From Brachionus plicatilis (lineage: Eukaryota > Rotifera > Eurotatoria > Ploima > Brachionidae), in contig QEOQ01000454.1 in NCBI GenBank assembly GCA_010279815.1, positions 63,329-85,989 on the forward strand: a DNA stretch of 22,661 nucleotides, in the 5' to 3' direction. Each line of letters opens with the position of its first letter. The first letter of the stretch is position 1. The position numbers and the translations under genes were made by a program. The notes beneath the pieces are model-generated. The model was given only the letters and a program-made list of their open reading frames with translations. It was not told the DNA's origin and did no database searches. This document shows positions 15,844-22,661 of the stretch, in pieces.

Positions 15844-18800
15844 CCCAACAATTGAAAAAGTTAACGTTATTCAAGAAAAAGTTATTCAAGATAAAATTAA
15901 TCATAAAAATGTAAGTAAAAATTTTTCAAGTGTATATAAAAATCCCCGAAACCCTAACTCTACTGGCGATGTTTCACGAAATAATGTACAAAAAATAAAA
16001 GCTCTGAAATGTTTTTACACGAATGCAACCTCTTTGGGTAATAAGTTTGAAGAGTTGGAGTTGATAGCAAAGATAGAAAAGTTGGATGTAATTTTTATAA
16101 CTGAAACTTGGTTTTCAGATGAGTACTGCAAGTGTTTAGATGGTTTTGAAGCTTTTCATTTTTGTAGAAAAAACAAAAAAGGTGGTGGAGTTTCTATATT
16201 TATTAGTAAGAAGTACAGCTGCTTTGAAATATATAACGAAGTTTTGAGAGAAAGTAATGTAGAGCAAGTTTGGTGTGGAGTTCAAATTTCAAATGAGAAC
16301 ATTTTAATAGGCTGTCTCTATAGACCACCAGGGACAAGAAAGTTTGACTCAGAGATAATTCAAAGTTTAAAGCAAGCTAATGAGATTATGTACAATTCAA
16401 AGTATAGTGGGTTAATTTTGTGTGGAGATTTCAATTGTCCAAAAATAGAATGGCATTTTGGTTCTTTTAGCTCGTCTAGGGCCGATGAAAGTTCTTTCGA
16501 AAACGACCTAATTGATTGTTTGGAAGATTGTTTTTTCTATCAAAATGTTTTGGAGCCAACTTTTCAGTCAGCACTTGGATGTCAAAGAAGTTTACTGGAT
16601 TTAGTTATTACAGAGGATCCAGATCGTATTTATAGTATTTTACATGGTCCACCTCTTGGTAAGACCAACAAGGGTCACTTAACTTTAATATGGGAGTATG
16701 AACTAAAATCGAAAGAAATAAATTCGGATAAAACTTTTTGCTCAAGGTTTTTTAATTATTCTAAAGGAGATTATGTTTCATTATCAAGATTTATAAGTGA
16801 AATAGATTGGTATAAAGTGTTGAATGGCTTAAACGTTGATCAAATGTTTGATAAGTTTCTCTTTTACTATAATAGTGCCTGCGAAAAATTTATTCCAAAA
16901 AGTAAAAATACAAATAAGAATAAACCTTGGATGACTAAAGAATTGAGAGAGCAAATAAGGGAAAAGTTCAAAGTCTGGAAGACCTATATGGCCAGCGGCA
17001 GGAATAAAAAATTGAAAATTATCTATGTCAGAATAAGGAACAATTGCAATAGGATGATCAATAAAGCCATTATGCAGTACGAACTAAAAATAGCAAAGCT
17101 TTCAAAATCAAACCCAAAGTTGGTGTATAATTATTTTAACCGGAATAGTGATCTTAGACCATCGATTAAGGCTTTAAAAAGTGAATTATCAGGAGAAACT
17201 AAAACAGACCTGTTTCAAATTGCAACTATGCTAAACGAACAATTCAAATCAGTTTTCAGCTGTGACAATGAAGATCCCTTACCATATCTATCTTACAAAA
17301 CCGACTCAATATGTGATCCTGATCCTGATGATCTATTCAAGGTTAGTAAGATAGAAGAAAAACTAAGAAACTTAGATCCTAATAAAGCGACTGGTCCTGA
17401 TAAAGTTCATGGAATAGTTTTAAAAAATTGTGCTGATTCTTTTGCGTTACCCTTATCACTAATTTTCAGAAATTCATTAATCTCAGGGACTTTACCGGTT
17501 GTTTGGAAACAGGCAAACGTTTCACCACTTTATAAAAGTGGTAGCAAAATGTCACCCAAAAACTATCGACCTGTTTCTCTAACTTGTATTATATGCAAGA
17601 TTTTAGAGAGAATTTTGAAAGAGAAAATATTAGATCATTTATTAAATAAAAATTTGATTTCGTCTTCCCAACATGGTTTTCTTCCGAAAAAATCATGTAC
17701 CACTAACCTGCTTGAGACTATTGATCAAATAACGGAAGCAGTTTCTCAAGGTTTTGCTGTGGATGTAGTCTATACGGATTTTGCAAAGGCGTTTGATAAA
17801 GTTTCTCACAGGAAACTCCTACACAAGCTTAGATTTTTTGGCCTTGGACAAAGAATTGTTGAGTGGATTCGTTCATTTTTAACTGGAAGGTCACAAAGAG
17901 TCGTTCTTGGTGATGCGAGTTCTAGCTGGGTTGGTGTTGAGAGTGGAGTTCCACAGGGCTCTGTTTTAGGTCCACTTCTTTTTGTGATCTACATTAACGA
18001 TATGTTAGAGATCATTTCAAATAGTTGTGAAGCATATGCTGATGATACAAAGATTTTATCAGTTATAAAAAATTTTGATTCAGTCCTTGACCTTCAAAAC
18101 GACATTGATAAAGTTTGCAAATGGTCTGAAGATTGGTCTACTCAGCTTAATGTTGAAAAGTGTAAAGTTCTTCATATAGGCCACAGCAATGAAAAATTCA
18201 ATTACTCAATTTATTCTCAGGCACTAAATAAGTCGGATTGTGAAAAGGACTTAGGAATTTACATTCAAGATGATTTGAAATGGGACACTCAAGTAAAAAA
18301 TGCAACGTCGAAAGCAAATCGTTTATTAGGAATGATAAGAAAATCGTTTAAATTCCCTACGCTCGAGTTGATTAGGTTACTATACTGTTCACTTGTCAGA
18401 CCGCACTTAGAATACGCGATTAGCTCTTGGTGTCCTTATTTTGAAAAAGATGTTAATGCGCTGGAAAAAGTACAAAGAAGAGCGTCAAAATTAGTTCATG
18501 AACTGCGTCATTTAGACTACTCGGAACGACTATCAAAGTTAAAATTAACCGACTTGAAAACAAGAAGAGTACGTGGCGATTTGATTCAAATGTTTAAGAT
18601 AGTTAATGGTATAGAGATTGTGAATTTTACCAACGGGATCAATTATAGTTCAAACACCAAGATAGATAACAGAAGATATGAGTTGAGACGACACAGACAG
18701 AACCTTACACGAGAGCTAGTTAGGAGTTGTGTTCCAAGATTTAACTTTTTTATTAACCGGGTTGTCAATGATTGGAATAAACTACCGGAAGAAATTATCA

Positions 18801-18883
18801 ACTCAAGGAATACAAACAATTTCAAAGCAAAACTTGATGTTTGGATGGCGAAACGATTTGAAGCGACTGCTATAGCTCATTAG
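15752..18883 (+). CDS. LINE ORF2: APE-type endonuclease and reverse transcriptase
   Basis: 1043 residues from the first ATG. The start could be the later ATG at 15821, 22 bp before the ORF1 stop. The frame is +1 relative to ORF1. Endonuclease domain about 85-315: FYTNATSLGNKFEEL, the metal-binding Glu in FITETWF (E118), CGDFN (224-228), and H309 in NKGHLTL where the family usually has SDH. RT domain about 560-800: SPKNYRPVSL, TDFAKAFDK with catalytic D676, GVPQGSVLGPLLF (732 on), and YADD (762-765). Then a thumb (KCKVLHIG, CEKDLGIYIQDDL) and a C-terminal region (LEYAISSWCPYFEKDVNALE, VQRRASKLV). It would nick target DNA and copy the element RNA there. Confidence 0.93.
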   Translation: MYGTVLAVMGFGSSLSKRMVSPIMIKCNTNNPTIEKVNVIQEKVIQDKINHKNVSKNFSSVYKNPRNPNSTGDVSRNNVQKIKALKCFYTNATSLGNKFEELELIAKIEKLDVIFITETWFSDEYCKCLDGFEAFHFCRKNKKGGGVSIFISKKYSCFEIYNEVLRESNVEQVWCGVQISNENILIGCLYRPPGTRKFDSEIIQSLKQANEIMYNSKYSGLILCGDFNCPKIEWHFGSFSSSRADESSFENDLIDCLEDCFFYQNVLEPTFQSALGCQRSLLDLVITEDPDRIYSILHGPPLGKTNKGHLTLIWEYELKSKEINSDKTFCSRFFNYSKGDYVSLSRFISEIDWYKVLNGLNVDQMFDKFLFYYNSACEKFIPKSKNTNKNKPWMTKELREQIREKFKVWKTYMASGRNKKLKIIYVRIRNNCNRMINKAIMQYELKIAKLSKSNPKLVYNYFNRNSDLRPSIKALKSELSGETKTDLFQIATMLNEQFKSVFSCDNEDPLPYLSYKTDSICDPDPDDLFKVSKIEEKLRNLDPNKATGPDKVHGIVLKNCADSFALPLSLIFRNSLISGTLPVVWKQANVSPLYKSGSKMSPKNYRPVSLTCIICKILERILKEKILDHLLNKNLISSSQHGFLPKKSCTTNLLETIDQITEAVSQGFAVDVVYTDFAKAFDKVSHRKLLHKLRFFGLGQRIVEWIRSFLTGRSQRVVLGDASSSWVGVESGVPQGSVLGPLLFVIYINDMLEIISNSCEAYADDTKILSVIKNFDSVLDLQNDIDKVCKWSEDWSTQLNVEKCKVLHIGHSNEKFNYSIYSQALNKSDCEKDLGIYIQDDLKWDTQVKNATSKANRLLGMIRKSFKFPTLELIRLLYCSLVRPHLEYAISSWCPYFEKDVNALEKVQRRASKLVHELRHLDYSERLSKLKLTDLKTRRVRGDLIQMFKIVNGIEIVNFTNGINYSSNTKIDNRRYELRRHRQNLTRELVRSCVPRFNFFINRVVNDWNKLPEEIINSRNTNNFKAKLDVWMAKRFEATAIAH

Positions 18884-18889
18884 AGCTCT

Positions 18890-18907
18890 GCTTGGTTGAC
18901 TCCAAGC
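18890..18907 (+). promoter_or_regulatory. 3'-terminal hairpin of the LINE
   Basis: GCTTGG-TTGACT-CCAAGC, a perfect 6-bp stem, 6 bp after the ORF2 stop and 10 bp before the (ACT)8 tail. In L2/CR1-type elements a 3' stem-loop is recognised by the element's own RT; that role is inferred here. Confidence 0.65.
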
Positions 18908-18917
18908 TGCAGTTTAC

Positions 18918-18941
18918 ACTACTACTACTACTACTACTACT
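18918..18941 (+). repeat. (ACT)8 microsatellite at the LINE 3' end
   Basis: Eight perfect ACT units close the element. Confidence 0.95.
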
Positions 18942-19083
18942 ATTGCAACAGGATATTTTCAATTAAAACACATTTAAAAAAAATAAAATCGTCATCGATT
19001 AGAAATTAAACTTGAGAATCATGAAAAAGAGTTTGAGACAATTAAACATATAAATAAAATAAAACTTTTTTTTTTAACTTAAA

Positions 19084-19839
19084 ATGAAATCGATAAGCTA
19101 TATTTTAATTTTCTTTTCTCTTGAGCTTAAAAAAGTATTCTGTCTTTTAAACAAAGCAGAATATTTTTCAATAAGAACGGAAATAATCAATGAAATGGGT
19201 CTAATTGAAATAAATAATTTCATATCGCCTAATAGAGTGTTATGTACTGTCAAATGTTTAGACCGTAACGAGTGTAACCAATTGTATTTTAATCGAGAAA
19301 CACAAAAATGTATTTTGTTCTCAGGTTTCTCGACAAAAAATAATCTAGTTACTAAGCAAAGTGTACTTTTAGCTAAAGTCTTCACTCAAAATTCTTCATC
19401 AGAATGCATAAAAGAAACTGAGTACTGGTCAATTAAAATGAATTCATGTCTGCCATGTCCAGTAACTTTCAAACGATATAGTCTCAATTCATTTTCATGC
19501 TATCACATGTCTCAAAATGATATGAAATTTTTTGAAGCTAAAAGCTATTGTGAAGAAAAAAGCGCTTTTTTGCCAAGACCAAAAACTTCAAACGAAAGAG
19601 AGCTAATTCGATATTTGAGCAATAATACAAAAACATGGGTTGATTCTTTTATTGATAGTTTAGGTGAAGTATACAAATGGGGAGATGGAACAAATGTGAC
19701 TGGATTTAAGAACGGTCAACCTGGCAATGAAGGTGCCAATTCTTCTAGACTAAATCAGAATGTACTTATTATTTATGATTTATGTTTTTCTGATATTGAA
19801 TATTGGAAAACTTTCAAAACAATATGTCAAATCTTTTAG
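19084..19839 (+). CDS. Secreted PAN/apple-like plus C-type lectin-like protein
   Basis: 251 residues, single exon, ATG at 19084. The N-terminus (MKSISYILIFFSLELKKVFC) is a likely signal peptide, though its hydrophobic core is short. Residues about 45-85 hold a PAN/apple-like cysteine pattern (VLCTVKCLDRNECNQLYFNR, then CILFSGF). From about 120 follows a C-type lectin-like domain: CLPCPVTFKRYSLNSFSCYH, FFEAKSYCEEKSAFLPRPKT with E for the Ca site region, WVDS, YKWGDGTNVTGF, GQPGNE and a closing ICQIF. QPGNE resembles the QPD/EPN-type sugar-binding loop, but the WND/ENC motif is not clear, so sugar binding is uncertain. TATAAATAAA at 19049-19058 and AATAAA at 19854-19859 frame the gene. The LINE ends 140 bp upstream. 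Confidence 0.82.
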   Translation: MKSISYILIFFSLELKKVFCLLNKAEYFSIRTEIINEMGLIEINNFISPNRVLCTVKCLDRNECNQLYFNRETQKCILFSGFSTKNNLVTKQSVLLAKVFTQNSSSECIKETEYWSIKMNSCLPCPVTFKRYSLNSFSCYHMSQNDMKFFEAKSYCEEKSAFLPRPKTSNERELIRYLSNNTKTWVDSFIDSLGEVYKWGDGTNVTGFKNGQPGNEGANSSRLNQNVLIIYDLCFSDIEYWKTFKTICQIF

Positions 19840-19853
19840 ATCTTTTAGTTTTA

Positions 19854-19859
19854 AATAAA
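19854..19859 (+). terminator. Polyadenylation signal of the lectin gene
   Basis: AATAAA, 15 bp after the stop codon; a very short 3' UTR. Confidence 0.5.
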
Positions 19860-19970
19860 TTTAGAATTAAAACGATTGCTACTTGTCTATTTTTATTAAA
19901 ATTTTATATTACAATTTTTATAAAAAAATTTATATTGTCCAAACATTTGAATTAAATAATAAAGCTAAAT

Positions 19971-20453
19971 AGTACTGCTACGAAAAACTGTTTTTACGTA
20001 ATTTTACGTAATTTCACGTAAAATTACCGGAAATTAAGTAATTTTACGTAAAAAGTAAAAATTTCAAAAAATACTACTTGTTTTGAGAATTTTGACATTT
20101 TCTTACTTTTTTGAAATTTTTTGGTCCTGAATTCGAAAAAAAAAAATTACTTTTTTTCACGTAAAATTACGTGAAATCTTATTTAATAGTGGTAAATTTT
20201 TGTAATTTTTTCAATTTTTTCAATTCATTCACTGTAAATAAAGTTTGTTCTAAAGATGCACGGTTTGATGACTTTATCTCATTAAAAACATTTTTGTTTT
20301 TGCATTTTTGTTTATTGTTTATAATTAGCTTTTTTAAAATTTGTACAAAATTTACTTTTTTTTACTAAAAATTACAAAAATTTACCACTATTAAATAAAA
20401 TTTCACGTAAAATTACGTAATTTCACGTAAAAACAGTTTTTCGTAGCAGTACT
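19971..20453. mobile_element. Foldback MITE rich in ACGTAAAATTACGT motifs
   Basis: AGTACTGCTACGAAAAACTG (19971-19990) is matched exactly in inverted orientation at 20434-20453, and the arms continue through repeated TTTTACGTAA/TTTCACGTAA units. A second inner pair, 20167-20210 against 20366-20410 (TTAATAGTGGTAAATTTTTG), and a smaller foldback at about 20035-20170 make it a nested palindrome. The flanks share TAAA (19966-19969 and 20455-20458) if the TIR is extended by one base, but a TA-type duplication cannot be excluded. No credible ORF. Confidence 0.82.
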
Positions 20454-20716
20454 GTAAATTTTTTTTTTTTTTTTTTTAGATTTTGTTATATACTTAAAAT
20501 ACCTCTACAGTGATCTTCTAAAGTAAATCAAATATAAAGAATAAGTTAAAAATAAATTTTTCCAATCTTTTTTAATTATTAGACCAAAATTTTCTGTTAT
20601 TTTGAATTTTTATTCTATATTTGTGAAAAAAAAAATTTATAATTTATTTTAAATTTTAAAATTTATAATAATTTTTATTTTAAATTTTAATTCTAATTTA
20701 AAATTATTCCACATCT
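20454..20716. other. AT-rich spacer
   Basis: Poly-T run at 20460-20477 followed by simple A/T sequence; no gene seen. Confidence 0.5.
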
Positions 20717-21467
20717 ATGGGAAATCGTGTATTGGACCTTATTGAGCTAATGAAGCGCCCAAATAAATTCAGGGCAGAAGACATGGCTTAATTTAGACGA
20801 TTGTATCTGCAATCTAATCAATGGCATGGAGATGTCATTAAATTGAAATTAAATAAATCCTCCACAGACCAATTCGAACAAATGGAAGCACAGAGGTATG
20901 ATGAAGATTCCAAAAAGCCTCTCGTAGATTCTGATTACGAAATGTTGGCTCCTTTTTAGTCCTATTTGGAGCTTTTGCAAAATATCAGAGTGAAAGTAGA
21001 CGGTAATAATACCAACTCCGGCTGGTGTCTTGTATTGTGTGGCAAAGCTGCCACCTACAAAACTACTGCCATTTAATATTGGCGTTAAGTTACGGCCCTT
21101 TCCACGTATGGACAGGACACCAGTACGTCGAAAAATATGTACTGGTGAAAAAAATATGATGACGCTGCCAGAGCTCAAATTGAGCAACTGGTGGTAGAAG
21201 AAATGGCGTGGACTAGTCTTTCACATAAAAAAACACTAGACACTCTTCACACACATGATTGATTTTCAGACACTCTTTGTTCAATCAAAGAGCAGTTAAG
21301 CGATGCGGGAGTAAATATCCGCCTTGCTAAAATCAATTCTAGTTTGGAATTCTTAAAAATGAAGATAGAGCGTTTCTTTATGTCCCGAGCAAGAAGAACT
21401 AAAAGCTCATGAAGAAATAAGGAGAATTCACAGGAAAATGAGTGGATTTAATTTGGTGGATAATTGA
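20717..21467 (+). pseudogene. Decayed unknown gene
   Basis: The region is less A/T-rich than its flanks and reads as broken coding sequence on the plus strand. It starts MGNRVLDLIELMKRPNKFRA, stop, then LQSNQWHGDVIKLKLNKSST, EQMEAQRYDEDSKKPLVDSD, a stop at 20957, SYLELLQNIRVKVDGNN, and further on AARAQIEQLVVEEMAWTSLS. After TTTTCAG (a possible acceptor, 21264-21270) come CSIKEQLSDAGVNIRLAKIN and EFLKMKIERF, a frameshift, then EELKAHEEIRRIHRKMSGFN and a stop at 21465. Several stops and shifts indicate a pseudogene, though one or two short introns cannot be excluded. I do not recognise the family. A 112-codon open frame on the opposite strand (20849-21187) starts with TTG and is probably a shadow. 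Confidence 0.45.
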
Positions 21468-21740
21468 GCCCTAAGATCCAGATATTATTTGCGAGGAACG
21501 AGATGACGAGCTAATTAAACAAACGTGAATGCGTGTATAAAAACAATTACTGGACTATTTTTTCATGATTTTATTTAAATAAACAAATTCTTGACCAAGT
21601 TCGTCAATAGACTACACACATCAGAAGAAGAAATCAATCTTATTTTTATTAATTGATTGTTAGATTTATTAACAAAATAAACTTAACATTCTTCTTTACC
21701 TATCAAATTTAAATTATTGCACATTATAATCTTGATTTTA

Positions 21741-22073
21741 GGCAAAATGTAATTTATTGTACATTTTTATATTTTTACATTTTTACATTTTTGAGAGAAG
21801 AAAAAAAATTCTCAAAATCAAAAAATCTAAAAAAATTTTCATTCAAGAAAAGTAATAATAAATTCGCAATTAATTAAAAGGGATTTTCAAAAAATTATTC
21901 TTGGTTTTTTCATTAAAATTTTTCTAAAACTCCTTTTTAAGTAATTGCGAATTTATTATTATTTTTCTTGAATGAAAATTTTTTTAGATTTTTTGATTTT
22001 GAGAATTTTTTTTCTTCTCTCAAAAATGTAAAAATGTAAAAATATAAAAATGTACAATAAATTACATTTTGCC
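21741..22073. mobile_element. Foldback MITE with perfect 8-bp TSD
   Basis: Arms of about 130 bp, starting GGCAAAATGTAATTTATTG at 21741 and ending with its complement at 22073, are almost identical. TGATTTTA at 21733-21740 is repeated at 22074-22081. The arms include ACATTTTT tandem units. The GGC termini with an 8-bp duplication do not match hAT's usual CAG; P, Merlin-like or MULE-type elements are alternatives. The centre (about 70 bp) is non-coding. Confidence 0.9.
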
Positions 22074-22081
22074 TGATTTTA

Positions 22082-22501
22082 CAATTGCAGTTATTATTAA
22101 TATTATAAAATTTTCAAATGCTTCTTTTATCATACACAACATGATTCTACTTCTCTTGAAAATATTAATAGAAGTCTTGAAACTATCAAAAATAATGATT
22201 CAAGAAAACAATCAAATACCTTTAAATTCAATCACCGATCACTGACTTTTCAAAGTTTTCAATTGATCTAATTTTTAACATGTTTTAAAATTTTTTAGAA
22301 TTCTGAATAAAATTTTGAAAACATGATTTAATTATCGAGAAGACTGAATTTAAAATTCAAAATAAAAATTTTTATTTTATGTTAAGATTCATTTATTTTA
22401 CTAAAAATTATTTTTGTTTTTCAACTAGGAAGAAAAATACAAAAAGTATCTAGAGTTTTAAAAAACATTTTGAAGAAACTAGTTATTCAAAAGGGGAGCA
22501 T
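22082..22501. other. AT-rich spacer, no gene seen
   Basis: Simple A/T-rich sequence without supported ORFs or repeats; 21468-21740 is similar. Confidence 0.5.
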
Positions 22502-22632
22502 ATCAAAATAGCTTTTATTAAAACAGCTATTATTAAAACCGCTAATTTTTTTTTAGCTATTTTTTTCCCCTAATTGTTTAATTAAATTAGCAATTATCAA
22601 AATAGCTACAAACAAAAGTTTCAAAAAAGCTT
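22502..22632. repeat. Dispersed ATYAAAAYMGCTW motif cluster
   Basis: Five copies: 22502-22514, 22517-22529, 22532-22544, 22596-22608, and a weaker one at 22620-22632. Inverted forms (TTAGCTATTTTT) lie between. This may be the end of a further foldback element that continues past the window. Confidence 0.5.
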
Positions 22633-22661
22633 TCAATCAAATAAAAATTTTATTGTGATTT

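Larger units (their letters stand above)
14929..18941 (+). mobile_element. Non-LTR retrotransposon, CR1/L2 type, both ORFs intact
   Basis: A complete coding unit: ORF1 (14929-15843), ORF2 with APE endonuclease and RT (15752-18883), a very short 3' UTR with a hairpin, and a microsatellite end (ACT)8 at 18918-18941. No RNase H. A 3' end made of a hairpin and short tandem repeat rather than poly(A) is typical of the CR1/L2 group. The 5' boundary is not defined; 14704-14928 is AT-rich and may include the 5' UTR. I could not identify a target duplication. Absence of stops or shifts suggests recent insertion. Confidence 0.92.

Noticed and set aside
20171..20368. 65-codon F-rich plus-strand frame
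   Set aside because: It lies inside the foldback MITE and consists of T-rich low-complexity sequence.

Overview
This is an AT-rich eukaryotic (metazoan-type) window: long T/A-rich spacers, few genes, and many eukaryotic transposable-element remains. Two intact cellular genes are visible: a T-complex chaperonin subunit delta gene (CCT4, 6177-7817, +) and a small secreted C-type-lectin-like gene with a PAN/apple-like cysteine segment (19084-19839, +). No rRNA, tRNA or CRISPR was found, and there is nothing prokaryotic. The A/T-richness, intron-poor genes, the lectin-type gene and the dense MITE and non-LTR content would fit a small aquatic invertebrate such as a monogonont rotifer. That placement is inference only.

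Layout. 1-3300 (left region): broken or partial coding pieces on both strands. These are an unknown minus-strand gene with a frameshift near position 140, a small C/H zinc-binding ORF split by an inverted duplication, a C2H2-finger exon, and a piggyBac-like transposase C-terminus followed by two copies of the palindrome GGGTCAAAATTGACCC. 3522-3860: a hAT-type MITE with a perfect 8-bp target-site duplication (TSD). 4110-5385: a decayed minus-strand non-LTR retrotransposon with its 3' tail; the same tail occurs alone at 2444 and 11696. 5678-9822: a 4.1-kb interval bounded by near-identical terminal inverted repeats, flanked by a 9-bp near-duplication, and holding the intact CCT4 gene, a decayed SWIM-finger transposase-like pseudogene and a nested foldback MITE (8130-8856) with its own 10-bp duplication. 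10092-10784: nested hAT-type MITEs. 12219-12656: a miniature LTR retrotransposon (TRIM) on the minus strand with 114-bp LTRs, a primer-binding site matching tRNA-Ser(GCT) and a polypurine tract. 13604-13825: a reverse-transcriptase scrap. 14929-18941: a non-LTR retrotransposon of CR1/L2 type with both ORFs intact, a 3' hairpin and an (ACT)8 tail, ending about 140 bp upstream of the lectin gene. 19971-20453 and 21741-22073: two further foldback MITEs, the second with a perfect 8-bp TSD. 20717-21467: a decayed unknown gene.

How it works together. Most of the window is a record of successive element insertions. The most unusual structure is the 5678-9822 interval, which looks like a Mutator-like (MULE) element that either carries a whole chaperonin gene or whose two ends happen to flank it. 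CCT4 also shows a striking switch of base skew and codon choice along its length. The other element of note is the 4-kb non-LTR retrotransposon, which appears capable of expression because neither ORF is interrupted.
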